From contig JAOMCO010000008.1 in the NCBI GenBank assembly GCA_028345055.1, positions 1-63,702 of the forward strand: a DNA stretch of 63,702 nucleotides, in the 5' to 3' direction. Of this stretch, positions 1 to 8,766 are shown piece after piece. The DNA is from Candidatus Thioglobus sp. (GTDB taxonomy: Bacteria > Pseudomonadota > Gammaproteobacteria > PS1 > Pseudothioglobaceae). How positions within the stretch are numbered: the stretch's first letter is position 1; every line of letters begins with the position of its first letter. Below the pieces are notes generated by a model. It was not told where the DNA came from. It saw nothing but the letters and a program-made list of their open reading frames with translations, and did not search any database. The translations under genes were made by a program, and so were the position numbers.

Positions 1-1
1 A

Positions 2-667
2 TTTTTTAAATGGCATAGAGAAGAAGAATTACCCAAATATGTTCTTATAATTGAGAATTTAGAGTCGATTCTGGATGAAGATATTCGAATTGAATCTATT
101 GAATCTATTACCTATGATGTTGAACAGTCCTGGTTTCAATTAGAAGATAGAATGCTTATATGGATGCTGCCGATGGCTAGGGATTTAACTAGTGAACAAA
201 TTGCTGAGCTTCTTCAATCAATGCAAACTAAAGTATCTCAAAGTGAAAACAAATATTTAAATCGTAATTTACAAACTTATCAAAATGATAACTATAAGCG
301 ACTTAGAAAGAACTTACGCCGCTTTATAGGTGAAATGAATAAAGACCAGTTAGGCCTTATCAGTAATGCTAGTAAAGAAATGATCAGGGTTGATAATCAA
401 TGGATTAATAATCGTAAAGCTCTTATTGAAAATCTCAAGGTAATTCTTAAGAGGGATGATGGCTGGGAGTTAGCTCTGAAAAATATTACGCATAGAGACG
501 ATAAGGTTTCAGAGAATTATCGTAAAACTTATTCAAATAATATCCAAATTAATCAGCGTCTTTTTGTAGACATTTTGAATTCAAGAACTGAAAAGCAAGA
601 TAAGAAACTAAGGATGCAGCTCTTGAGATATAGGAATGATATTAATAAGCTTATAGCTCAAAATTAG
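2..667 (+). CDS. DUF6279-like protein, 5'-truncated
   Basis: The reading frame is open from base 2, so the gene begins outside the window; the first ATG inside (152) is internal. The visible part is about 221 residues, charged and helical, with the stretch WHREEELPKY near its start. That stretch resembles the conserved region of DUF6279 family proteins, which are usually predicted lipoproteins of about 270-300 residues. The signal peptide and lipobox would lie upstream and cannot be seen. Function is unknown. Its stop is 3 bases from the stop of the convergent gene on the other strand. The family call comes from motif memory, not a search. Confidence 0.6.
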   Translation, partial: FFKWHREEELPKYVLIIENLESILDEDIRIESIESITYDVEQSWFQLEDRMLIWMLPMARDLTSEQIAELLQSMQTKVSQSENKYLNRNLQTYQNDNYKRLRKNLRRFIGEMNKDQLGLISNASKEMIRVDNQWINNRKALIENLKVILKRDDGWELALKNITHRDDKVSENYRKTYSNNIQINQRLFVDILNSRTEKQDKKLRMQLLRYRNDINKLIAQN

Positions 668-670
668 TCT

Positions 671-1765
671 TTACCAGCGCCTTTTCATTCTTCCTCTAAA
701 GATATCAGATGCCCAGTTAAGAAACAGACCAATGAAAGCAGATGCACCTAGCCAAAAGATTGGAAGGCCACCACTAGATCCAAAGATTACTGAACGATAT
801 GCTCTTCCAATAGAGTCAAATGGGACTGAAGAGCCAATTAATTCGAGCCATTCAGGAGCTGCAGCAAGAGGTATCATTGTGCCACTTAAAGCTGGTTGAT
901 AAAACACAACGGGAAGAATGACTAAAAGAGATATGATCCCTATGGTAGAAAAAATACCAAGAAAAAACCAGCTAAGACATATACTAATAACCCATGAAAA
1001 AAACCACGACATAAAAAATACCTCCCATTGCATTGTTGTAAAAGTAACAATCAACGCCAAAGCAAGACTAGATGCCCCCATAGTCATTACTGGAATCACT
1101 GTTCTGACATATGCTCTGTTTAGAAGTGTCATTTGATTTGTCGCTAGAAAGAGAAGGACTGATCCGATCATTGTTGAGAGCCATGTTATAAAGCTCATTA
1201 CAAATGGCGATGGCATTGAGGCGAGACTTTGTGCCTCATAAAGGTTTTCTAATTCAACTTGAACAGGCATCTGAGAATTAGGAGCAACATTTTGAATTTT
1301 TGCTAATCTAAGATTTGATATGAAAGCAGAAAGACCCAGCTGAAAAGTGGATGGAAGCTGACTCGCAATTTGAGTTTCTGAAACAGTTAAGTGATCTGAG
1401 TTAATTACCTTAATATTCAAATTATTTTCACTTAAAGCTAGATCTGAAAAGTCTTCAGGAAATATTATTATTGATGAAATTTCTCCATTAGATAGAGCCA
1501 TTTTTGCTGTTTCTGAATCTTTGAATAATCCAACTCTAAAGGGTAAGGATCTTGAGATTGCTTTAATAGCTTGAGTTGATATTAATGGAAAAGATGATCC
1601 AGCATCAAGATTAACTATTCCGAGTCTAAAGTTTGAAGAGATTTTTTCAGGATCATTGGGAGCAGTCAGATTGAATATTGAAAAAATTAAGGCAATTAGA
1701 GTAGGAACAATAATAGCTGCCCTGAATAGTTTGCTCCGACGAAAATCATTAATTGGGGAGGGCAT
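671..1765 (-). CDS. ABC-2 / YhgE-Pip-like membrane protein
   Basis: This 364-residue protein has one hydrophobic segment near residues 15-32, a soluble domain to about residue 185, then about five transmembrane segments in the C-terminal half. That layout is typical of ABC-2 type permeases and YhgE/Pip-like proteins. The N-terminal soluble part (FRLGIVNLDAG, then a region reading GEISSIIIFPEDFS) matches the extracytoplasmic domain of that superfamily. No ATPase gene is adjacent, so the partner and substrate are unknown. The start is the ATG at 1765. The gene converges with the DUF6279-like gene. Confidence 0.6.
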   Translation of the reverse strand: MPSPINDFRRSKLFRAAIIVPTLIALIFSIFNLTAPNDPEKISSNFRLGIVNLDAGSSFPLISTQAIKAISRSLPFRVGLFKDSETAKMALSNGEISSIIIFPEDFSDLALSENNLNIKVINSDHLTVSETQIASQLPSTFQLGLSAFISNLRLAKIQNVAPNSQMPVQVELENLYEAQSLASMPSPFVMSFITWLSTMIGSVLLFLATNQMTLLNRAYVRTVIPVMTMGASSLALALIVTFTTMQWEVFFMSWFFSWVISICLSWFFLGIFSTIGIISLLVILPVVFYQPALSGTMIPLAAAPEWLELIGSSVPFDSIGRAYRSVIFGSSGGLPIFWLGASAFIGLFLNWASDIFRGRMKRRW

Positions 1766-1819
1766 TAATTTAAATCAAATAAGATAAACAATACACAAAC
1801 ACATCTACTTAGTCAAACT

Positions 1820-3424
1820 CTAATTAACATCGCTTAGGATCATTTGAGCTGCCTTTTCAGCAATCATCATAGTGGGAGCATTTGTATTACCTGAGACAAG
1901 TTTGGGCATAATAGATGCATCTACTACTCGCAAGTTTTCTATTCCATGAACTCTAAGTTGGTCATCAACAACACTATCTTTGTCATGACCCATTTTGCAG
2001 GTACCAACAGGATGATAAATACTCTGACTATGATTTTTTGCTGCCTCTAATAAATCCTCATCAGTTTTAAATGCATGTCCAGGAACAAACTCATCAAGGA
2101 TATGATTTTTGATTGCGTTTGCCTTTGCAATTTTTCTGGCAACTTTGATAGACTCTATTGCAATTTTCCTATCAGACTCAGTTGAGAGGTAATTCGGAAT
2201 GATAGTAGGAAGATCTTCAGGGTTGGATGAGCTTATAGAGACCTCACCTCTACTTTGAGGCCTTAGGTTACAAACTGACATAGTGAAAGCTGAAAATGGA
2301 TGGACACCATCACCTGGCTTGTCAGCACTCAGAGGCTGCATATGAAACTGTATATTTGGCCGAGAACCATCCAAAGAAGTATTAGTAAAAGCAAAAACTT
2401 GACTTGCACTCAAAGTCAAAGGCCCAGTTCTAAAAAGCATATATTGAATTCCTATAAGAGCCTTTTTCCACCAAGTATTTAATTCATCATTGAGTGTTCT
2501 TGTATTGGTTTTGTATACCAGTCTGATTTGCAGGTGATCCTGAAGATTTTTACCTACAGCTGGATTATGATGAATAGTTTTGATGCCATATTTATTTAAT
2601 AGTTTCTCATCTCCAACTCCTGAGAGTTGCAATATTTGAGGGGAGCTAATTGCGCCTGCGGATAATATTACTTCTTTATTAGCAAGAATTGTCAGTTGAG
2701 TCTTACCTTTGCTTTGAATGCATTCAACCCCAATTGCTTTAGTGCCATCAAAGATGACTTTACTTATTTGGGTGTTAGTCATGATTGTCAAATTTTTTCT
2801 AGCTCTAACTTTTCGATTAAGAAATGAGCGGTATGAGCTTCTTCTAAGGCCCTTGTGGGTAGTTTGCTGAAAGTAACCAACACCTTCTTGTTTTTCTCCA
2901 TTGCAATCATCATTAAATGGGATGCCAATCTCCTCTGATGCTTCAATAAATAAATCAGCAATTTTTCTCCTCAATCTAAGATTGGAAACTTTAAGCTCAC
3001 CATCCACTCCATGATATTGATCTTCTCCATTTTCTTGGCATTCAAATTTTTTAAACAAGGGAAGTACATTTTGATATGACCATCCCTTATTACCAAGTTT
3101 CTCCCAATTGTCATAGTCATGTTTGTCACCTCGGATATATAGAAGCCCATTCAGTGCACTGGAGCCTCCAAGAACTTTTCCTCTTGGCCAGTCAATCCTT
3201 CTATTATTTAATCCTTTGTCTTTTTCAAGTTGATACATCCAATCAAATTTTGGATTATTCATCGTTTTAAAATAACCCACTGGAACATGAAGCCAGAGAT
3301 TGTCATCTCCTCCACCAGCCTCTATTAAGAGAACTGTATTTTCTGATTCTGATGAGAGCCTATTGGCCAGTAAACATCCTGCTGAGCCAGCACCAACAAT
3401 AATGTAATCATATTCTCTAGACAT
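1820..3424 (-). CDS. GMC-family FAD-dependent alcohol/choline oxidoreductase
   Basis: This 534-residue protein is of normal length for the choline dehydrogenase/alcohol oxidase group of GMC enzymes. The N-terminus carries the FAD dinucleotide motif YIIVGAGSAG at residues 7-16, followed by the GMC signature around GKVLGGSSALNG. The C-terminus has HPVGTCKMG with the expected active-site His region, and GNTNAPTMMIAEKAA. It oxidises an alcohol to an aldehyde or ketone; the substrate cannot be read from the sequence. It is divergent from the TRAP transporter, so it may act on an imported hydroxylated compound. BetA is possible, but no betB or betT homologue is adjacent. Confidence 0.8.
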   Translation of the reverse strand: MSREYDYIIVGAGSAGCLLANRLSSESENTVLLIEAGGGDDNLWLHVPVGYFKTMNNPKFDWMYQLEKDKGLNNRRIDWPRGKVLGGSSALNGLLYIRGDKHDYDNWEKLGNKGWSYQNVLPLFKKFECQENGEDQYHGVDGELKVSNLRLRRKIADLFIEASEEIGIPFNDDCNGEKQEGVGYFQQTTHKGLRRSSYRSFLNRKVRARKNLTIMTNTQISKVIFDGTKAIGVECIQSKGKTQLTILANKEVILSAGAISSPQILQLSGVGDEKLLNKYGIKTIHHNPAVGKNLQDHLQIRLVYKTNTRTLNDELNTWWKKALIGIQYMLFRTGPLTLSASQVFAFTNTSLDGSRPNIQFHMQPLSADKPGDGVHPFSAFTMSVCNLRPQSRGEVSISSSNPEDLPTIIPNYLSTESDRKIAIESIKVARKIAKANAIKNHILDEFVPGHAFKTDEDLLEAAKNHSQSIYHPVGTCKMGHDKDSVVDDQLRVHGIENLRVVDASIMPKLVSGNTNAPTMMIAEKAAQMILSDVN

Positions 3425-3582
3425 TTGTATTCATAAGTTTTTAATCATCAAATAACAAAGCAAAAATTGTTTGAAAAATAAAGAATTATAATTATAGGTA
3501 AAAGTAAATTGCATCTATATATTAATAAAAAAATATAGTTCATAGTTGATTGCAGTTAGCTTAAATTTTTTTCTCAAATAAA

Positions 3583-3612
3583 TTGAAAGATATATATCAA
3601 TTGATGTATACT
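3583..3612 (+). promoter_or_regulatory. Candidate sigma-70 promoter and operator of dctPQM
   Basis: A -35 box TTGAAA (3583-3588) and a -10 box TATACT (3607-3612) are separated by 18 bases. Two small palindromes sit in the spacer: GATATATATC (3589-3598) and ATCAATTGAT (3596-3605). A repressor bound there would block polymerase. The GntR regulator at 6963-7736 is the obvious candidate, but that link is inference. A strong ribosome site (AGGAG) precedes dctP. Confidence 0.5.
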
Positions 3613-3679
3613 GGTTAGTAGCTAAATTCATAATTTTATTGTGTATTTATCTATCAATGTTTAAAAATTAGGAGATTTT

Positions 3680-4774
3680 ATGTTTAAAAATAAAGTTGGT
3701 TTATTGGCTGCTGCATTAGTTGCGTTTAGTTCAAGCGCTATTGCTGATGGTCATATCCATTTAAAAGTACAATCTGTATTAAACTCTACTGGTAGTGAAG
3801 TTGGCTATGTTAGAGATTTTGCAGAAGACGTTGCAGCCCTTACTGATGGCAGAGTAACAATTGAAGTTCTTCCAGGAGGCTCTGTTGTTCCTAACTCTGA
3901 TCTTATTGATGCTGTTGACGCTGGTCTAATTGATGGCGGATTTGCATGGACTCACTACTGGTCTGGTAAGCACCCAGCTGCAATGCTGTTTGGCTCACCA
4001 ATCGCTGGTGCAGGACTTGGAATTGACAACATCGCATGGCTATCATGGTTCCATAGTGCTGGTGGTAAAGAGCTCTATGACCAGTTATGGGATGAGATGG
4101 ACTTGAACGTTGTTGGCCTAATGCTTCAGCCAGTTGGTCCAGAAGCGCTTGGTTGGTTTAAAGAGCCAATTAACAGTATGGACGACTTCCGTAAGCTTAG
4201 ATTCCGTGCTCCTCCAGGAATCCCAGGACAAACCTATAAGGATATTGGTGTCGCAGCTGTAGCAATGGGTGGTGGAGATATTCTACCAGCACTTGAGAAA
4301 GGCGTAATTGATGCAGCAGAATGGTGCTGCCCAGAGCCTGACAGAGACTTTGGTTTCCAAAAGGTTCTTAAGTATTACTACTTGCAAGGACTTCACCAAA
4401 ACGTTGTGAATGCCGACATGTATATCAACGGTGACAGATGGAATGAAATTTCTCCACGTGACCAACATGCTATTCATGTTGCTGCAAGAGCAGCTAGACT
4501 TGACTCTATGTCAAATCGTATCTATGCAAATGGTATTGCTATGGCAGACCTTTTAGAGCAAGGCGTTCAGCTAATGGATACTCCAGATGACTATTTCGTA
4601 GAGTTTATGGCTGCTGCAAATGCAACTCTTCAAAAGAATGCTGATGAGAATGCATTCTTTGCAGAGGTTTGGGCTTCACAGAGAGATTTCGCTGAGAAAG
4701 CGGTACCTTTCTGGTCAGGTGCTCAAGCATCTAACGCTAAGTTAGGTTTAGCTTTTGCTGCAACCCTGAAGTAA
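3680..4774 (+). CDS. dctP: TRAP transporter substrate-binding protein, DctP family
   Basis: This 364-residue periplasmic binding protein has a cleavable signal peptide of about 22 residues ending ...SSSAIA. The body matches the TakP-like branch of DctP proteins: QPVGPEALGWF, FRAPPGIPGQ, the GVIDAAEW segment and the YYYLQGLHQN region. These line the ligand site for carboxylate or sulfonate substrates. It is the first gene of dctP-dctQ-dctM. Facing it across dctM is an operon for DHPS oxidation and sulfolactate cleavage, so DHPS or sulfolactate is the likely ligand. Known DHPS clusters use a comparable TRAP system (HpsKLM). The family call is firm; the ligand is inferred. Confidence 0.9.
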   Translation: MFKNKVGLLAAALVAFSSSAIADGHIHLKVQSVLNSTGSEVGYVRDFAEDVAALTDGRVTIEVLPGGSVVPNSDLIDAVDAGLIDGGFAWTHYWSGKHPAAMLFGSPIAGAGLGIDNIAWLSWFHSAGGKELYDQLWDEMDLNVVGLMLQPVGPEALGWFKEPINSMDDFRKLRFRAPPGIPGQTYKDIGVAAVAMGGGDILPALEKGVIDAAEWCCPEPDRDFGFQKVLKYYYLQGLHQNVVNADMYINGDRWNEISPRDQHAIHVAARAARLDSMSNRIYANGIAMADLLEQGVQLMDTPDDYFVEFMAAANATLQKNADENAFFAEVWASQRDFAEKAVPFWSGAQASNAKLGLAFAATLK

Positions 4775-4800
4775 AGATCCATCGTAAGACTTGAAAAATA

Positions 4801-4837
4801 AGTTGCTGATAGTGAAAACTATTGGCAACTTTTTTTT
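4801..4837 (+). terminator. Intrinsic terminator after dctP
   Basis: The arms AGTTGC (4801-4806) and GCAACT (4825-4830), plus ATAGT (4809-4813) and ACTAT (4818-4822), form a stem interrupted only by a TG/TG internal loop and capped by GAAA. Seven T residues follow at 4831-4837. It lies 26 bases after the dctP stop and 140 bases before dctQ, so it should separate dctP expression from dctQM by partial termination. Confidence 0.85.
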
Positions 4838-4843
4838 ATCTTA

Positions 4844-4898
4844 ATATGACTTTTCTAACTTCAGGTTCTCCTTTATCCTGGAGTTAGAAAAGTCATAT
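4844..4898 (+). repeat. Long perfect inverted repeat between dctP and dctQ
   Basis: The 17-base arm ATATGACTTTTCTAACT (4844-4860) is exactly complementary to 4882-4898. The intervening 21 bases can extend the stem through CAGG/CCTG. It begins only six bases after the T-run of the preceding terminator. In RNA this would be a very stable hairpin of about 22 pairs; in DNA it could be a protein site or a small mobile-repeat remnant. Confidence 0.8.
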
Positions 4899-4929
4899 AA
4901 GGGTTTTAATTATTAGAACTATTAAGTTT

Positions 4930-4938
4930 TGTTACAAT
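4930..4938 (+). promoter_or_regulatory. Possible internal extended -10 promoter for dctQM
   Basis: TGTTACAAT fits an extended -10 element (TG, one base, TACAAT), 38 bases upstream of the dctQ start. No good -35 is seen, which extended -10 promoters can tolerate. It would allow dctQM transcription independent of the terminator and hairpin behind dctP. This is a weak call made from a short motif. Confidence 0.25.
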
Positions 4939-4976
4939 ACTATAAATTTTTTAGATAAAAAACAATAGGTGCATTT

Positions 4977-5585
4977 ATGCCACAAGATGAAGATATTGGT
5001 GAATTAGATATTACCGATGAGATGATTGCTGAAGGTAGATCATATTCGGGTGTAATGCCTGATGATATGCCAAAAATAATGTCTAGAATTATTCTTGGTA
5101 TTGACTGGTTTAGCCTCAAGGTTGGTCAGATAGCATGCTGGCTCACCGTTCCAGTATTTTTATCTATGTTCATTGAGGTAACAGGGAGGCATTTTTTTGG
5201 CTCTCCAACAATGTGGGCATATGACATTAGTAGAATGGGCGCGGGCGCTATGTTTATGCTTGGGGCTGGTTATGCCCTTTCAAAAGGAGTTCATATTCGA
5301 GCAGACTTTATGTATCGTAACTGGTCTGTAAAGACTCAAGCAACGATTGATTTAACGCTTTATTTATTATTTTATTTTCCTGGACTTACTGGTGCTGCTT
5401 GGGCTTGCTATAAATATGCCTATAAGTCTTGGTCCCAAATGGAAAGAGGAATGGACACAGCGTGGATGCCACTTATGTATCCAATCAAGTCCATTTTATT
5501 TATAGGATTAGTATTTCTTTTGATTCAAGGTATTTCTGAGACGCTCAAATGTATCTATGCTATCAGAAATAGGAGATGGCCATGA
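4977..5585 (+). CDS. dctQ: TRAP transporter small permease, DctQ family
   Basis: This 202-residue inner-membrane protein has four hydrophobic segments, at roughly residues 45-70, 80-105, 120-145 and 165-190. It has the DctQ pattern TGRHFFGSPTMWAYDISR, then GYALSKGVHIRADF. DctQ pairs with DctM in the sodium-driven TRAP channel. The first 35 or so residues are acidic and lie before the first helix. Its stop overlaps the dctM start as ATGA. It is separated from dctP by a terminator and a long hairpin, so the membrane subunits are probably made at a lower level than the binding protein. Confidence 0.9.
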   Translation: MPQDEDIGELDITDEMIAEGRSYSGVMPDDMPKIMSRIILGIDWFSLKVGQIACWLTVPVFLSMFIEVTGRHFFGSPTMWAYDISRMGAGAMFMLGAGYALSKGVHIRADFMYRNWSVKTQATIDLTLYLLFYFPGLTGAAWACYKYAYKSWSQMERGMDTAWMPLMYPIKSILFIGLVFLLIQGISETLKCIYAIRNRRWP

Positions 5586-6898
5586 GTCCTGAAGTACTAG
5601 GTATTATCCTAATTTTAACAATGCTATTTGCCATATTTATTGGCTTTCCAATTTCATTCACTCTAATATTTCTAGGAGTATTCTTCGGTTATCTGGGTTT
5701 TGGAGATCTTGTTTTTTTCTTAATGACCTTCCAGTTTTCTGGAAGTATGCTTGAGCAAACACTTGTAGCAATTCCTCTCTTTACTTTCATGGGAATTCTC
5801 ATGGAGAAAGCAAATCTCATGGAGCGATTATTTACTTCCGTTCAGATGGCCCTTGCCAGAACTAAGGGGTCATTATTTGTAGCAGTTCTCTTTGTGGCAA
5901 CAATCTTTGGAGCTGCAACAGGAATTGTTGGCGCATCGGTTACAATTTTGGGAATCATGTCTGCAAAAACAATGAATCGTTCGAATTATGATGTCCGTTT
6001 GGCAGCAGGTTCGATTACAGCTGGAGGTACTCTTGGTATTCTGATACCTCCAAGCATTATGCTTGTTGTTATGGGGCCTATTCTTAATGTCCCAGTAACT
6101 GATTTGTTTGCTGCTGCAATTGTTCCAGGATTGATGTTAGCAGCTCTATATACCGGCTATACACTTATAAGGTGTCACTTAAATCCTGCTTTAGGTCCAG
6201 TTGTTCCTGAAGACTTAATACCAGACTCTATGAATGAAGTATGGAAAGAGTTTTTTAAAGGCCTTGTGCCGCCAGTTCTTTTAGTAGGTGCATCTTTAGG
6301 AAGCATATTGGCTGGCTGGGCTACAGCAACTGAAGGAGCTGCAATGGGTGCTGTTGGAGCAATTTTCCTGACTTTGGCTTATCGTAAGCTATCTTTTGAA
6401 TCTTTAAGAAGTGCACTCTTAAAAACTTTAGAGATCACCACTTTGATTATGGTTTTGGTTTGTGCTTCGAACTTTTTTGGAGCAGTATTTTCGAGATTGG
6501 GGACTCCAACCATGATTACTGAATTTTTGATGGTACTCGATCTTCCACCAACAGCTATATTATTGATCATTATGGCTTTAATATTCTTATTAGCTTGGCC
6601 ATTAGAGTGGGTTCCAATTGTGCTCATTATTATCCCAATTGTCTTACCTCTAATTGAGCAATTAGGATTCAATTTGACTTGGTTTGGTATTCTAGTTGCA
6701 GTCAATCTTCAAACTGCTTGGCTGTCGCCTCCCGTTGCTCTTTCAGCCTACTTTCTCAAGGGAGTAGTGCCTGAATGGGACTTATCAGACATTTATAAAG
6801 GCATGATGCAGTTTATGGTGATCCAAGTCATTGGACTTGCATTGATAATAATATTTCCACAAATTGTATTATGGCTACCAACCTATTTATATGGATAA
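5582..6898 (+). CDS. dctM: TRAP transporter large permease, DctM family
   Basis: This is a 438-residue integral membrane protein with about 12 hydrophobic segments, the ion-coupled translocation subunit. DctM hallmarks include GFPISFTL near the start, the AAAGITAGGT-like segment (AAGSITAGGTLGILIPPS) and LQTAWLSPPVALSAYFLKGV near the end. I chose the ATG at 5582 over the one at 5576: the ribosome site AGGAG (5571-5575) abuts 5576 but is ideally spaced for 5582, which also forms an ATGA overlap with the dctQ stop. The gene ends 64 bases from the convergent GntR gene. Confidence 0.92.
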   Translation: MSPEVLGIILILTMLFAIFIGFPISFTLIFLGVFFGYLGFGDLVFFLMTFQFSGSMLEQTLVAIPLFTFMGILMEKANLMERLFTSVQMALARTKGSLFVAVLFVATIFGAATGIVGASVTILGIMSAKTMNRSNYDVRLAAGSITAGGTLGILIPPSIMLVVMGPILNVPVTDLFAAAIVPGLMLAALYTGYTLIRCHLNPALGPVVPEDLIPDSMNEVWKEFFKGLVPPVLLVGASLGSILAGWATATEGAAMGAVGAIFLTLAYRKLSFESLRSALLKTLEITTLIMVLVCASNFFGAVFSRLGTPTMITEFLMVLDLPPTAILLIIMALIFLLAWPLEWVPIVLIIIPIVLPLIEQLGFNLTWFGILVAVNLQTAWLSPPVALSAYFLKGVVPEWDLSDIYKGMMQFMVIQVIGLALIIIFPQIVLWLPTYLYG

Positions 6899-6962
6899 AT
6901 ATATAGTTTTGTTTTAATTTTGGAGAACTACTAAACTAGAAAAGTCAAGATTCCAAGAGAAA

Positions 6963-7736
6963 CTAAATTGCCTCACCAAAAGTACTGTTTTGCGAATGGA
7001 TATAGTCTATATCACTAGTGTGAACGTATGAAGTTCTTAGTTCAATTGTAACATTATTGTAAGTTTGACCTACTCGATTAATTTTAAGTATAGGAGCATT
7101 TATTGGAATATTTAAAAGTTTAGATATTTTTTCATTTGCAGAAATTGCCTTTAGTTTTTCAGAACAATTAGTAATAAAAATATTAAACTTATTTTGATAA
7201 AGGTTATAAACTGTATTCACTCGCCCTGTAAAAATTTCTTGAGTAAGGCCAGGAAACTTATCTTGAGGAATGATAATTTTATCAACAATATAAAACTTTT
7301 TATTAAGCCCAAGCTTATTGTAAATTTGAAAGACTGTACTTCCAGCAGGGACACCTAATTCTGCAGCCTGTGACTTAGTTGCCTTTTTTGTTTCAAAAGA
7401 GATAAACTCAACATTAGGACTTTGTTTTTCGTCACTTCCATTAAGTGCAAAATGAAAATATTCAAAAAGAAAACTACTATTGTCATGTTGAAATACAAAT
7501 GTACCTAAACCCTGTTTTCTGATAAGAAATCCCTCTTTTTCTAGGACACCTACTGCTTTTCGAATTGTTCCAATTGAAACATTGAAAAGTTCAACTAGTG
7601 TTTTTTCATTGGGTATGAGTTGCCCAGGTCTTAGCTCATCACGATAAAGACAATTGAATAGCTCATTTCTTATTTGAAGCCAAAGTGGAGTTTTACTATC
7701 TCTGTCAATATCAAATTTCAGATGAGTAATACTCAT
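6963..7736 (-). CDS. GntR-family regulator with UTRA ligand domain
   Basis: This 257-residue regulator has an N-terminal winged helix-turn-helix (about residues 15-80, including LRPGQLIPNEKTLVELFNVS and IRKAVGVLEKEGF). A C-terminal UTRA/HutC-type ligand domain covers about residues 95-245. It is the last gene of suyA-suyB-hpsN-hpsO-hpsP-gntR. It most likely senses DHPS, sulfolactate or a pathway intermediate and controls this operon and the facing TRAP operon. Palindromes overlapping the dctP and suyA promoters are candidate operators. The family is clear; target and effector are inferred. Confidence 0.85.
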   Translation of the reverse strand: MSITHLKFDIDRDSKTPLWLQIRNELFNCLYRDELRPGQLIPNEKTLVELFNVSIGTIRKAVGVLEKEGFLIRKQGLGTFVFQHDNSSFLFEYFHFALNGSDEKQSPNVEFISFETKKATKSQAAELGVPAGSTVFQIYNKLGLNKKFYIVDKIIIPQDKFPGLTQEIFTGRVNTVYNLYQNKFNIFITNCSEKLKAISANEKISKLLNIPINAPILKINRVGQTYNNVTIELRTSYVHTSDIDYIHSQNSTFGEAI

Positions 7737-7755
7737 ATTAGTAATATTATTGTTA

Positions 7756-8766
7756 TTAAAAAGAAGGCTTTAAGATAACCTTAGCTGAGGCCATTGTACC
7801 ATTGTGTAAACTTTGAAAGGCTAAATTAGTTTCGGATAATGGCATCTCTTCAATCCATGAAAGATCTCCAAAATCGCCGTTCTCAATTGACTTTAATGCT
7901 GATTTGAAGTCCTCCATATTATATGTATAGCAACCAATAAGTTTTATCTCTTGAAGTGTAATTTTACGAATATCAATATTGCTATTCCAGCTAAGAAGCC
8001 CTACATTGACAACTGTTCCACCAGCTCGAGCTGAGGATATAGATAATGCATTAGTCTTGTCACTGCCCACACAATCAATAATAACATCATAGCTATCTTC
8101 ATTGATAGACTGATTGATAGGATTAATTGGATTAACATCAACATACTCTTTAACGCATTGATGTCTAGCTTCATTGGTCTCTAAAACAGTCAACTTAACA
8201 CCATATGATTTTAGTAGAAGTGCTGTAAGCAAACCTATTGCACCTGCTCCAATGACTAATACATTACAATCTTTAATCGGTTTAAAAGAATTATTTTTTG
8301 CTAGGTTGACAGCATGAACAACAGTTGCTGCAGGTTCTGTCAAAGCAACATGATTAGAGTTCATAGAATTAGGCGCATGAACAAGACATTGATTTGGTAT
8401 TGTCATATATTGAGCAAAAGCACCTTGCCTGCTCATACCTATCATATCTCTATCACTACACAAGTTGTCTCTCCCTTGAAGGCAGTACTCACAATTTCCA
8501 CAAGTGATTAGGGGATTGCCAGTAACTTTTTGGCCTTTATGAACACCCTTAACAATTTCCCCACAAAACTCATGACCAAGAATGAGACCTGGATTTCTAC
8601 GAGGGTCTTTTCCATGAAAGGCATGCATATCAGATCCACATATACCAACAGATTTTATTTTCAATAAAACATCATCATCACGAGCAATTTGAGTTGACTG
8701 ATATTCACTAAAAAAAGTCATTTCATTTGGTGCTGTATAAACCACTGCTTCCATTTTTTTAATCAT
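7756..8766 (-). CDS. hpsP: Zinc-dependent alcohol dehydrogenase, probable HpsP (DHPS 2-dehydrogenase)
   Basis: This 336-residue medium-chain dehydrogenase has the catalytic zinc region GICGSDMHAFHG and GHEFCGEIV. The structural zinc cysteines are in CGNCEYCLQGRDNLC, and the nucleotide-binding motif is VLVIGAGAIGLL (about residues 170-180). In characterised DHPS clusters a zinc dehydrogenase and a short-chain dehydrogenase interconvert the C2 stereoisomers of DHPS, so HpsN receives the right one. This gene overlaps the preceding hpsO stop (ATGA at 8763-8766). Placement in the operon drives the symbol; by sequence alone it is a polyol-type dehydrogenase. Confidence 0.7.
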   Translation of the reverse strand: MIKKMEAVVYTAPNEMTFFSEYQSTQIARDDDVLLKIKSVGICGSDMHAFHGKDPRRNPGLILGHEFCGEIVKGVHKGQKVTGNPLITCGNCEYCLQGRDNLCSDRDMIGMSRQGAFAQYMTIPNQCLVHAPNSMNSNHVALTEPAATVVHAVNLAKNNSFKPIKDCNVLVIGAGAIGLLTALLLKSYGVKLTVLETNEARHQCVKEYVDVNPINPINQSINEDSYDVIIDCVGSDKTNALSISSARAGGTVVNVGLLSWNSNIDIRKITLQEIKLIGCYTYNMEDFKSALKSIENGDFGDLSWIEEMPLSETNLAFQSLHNGTMASAKVILKPSF

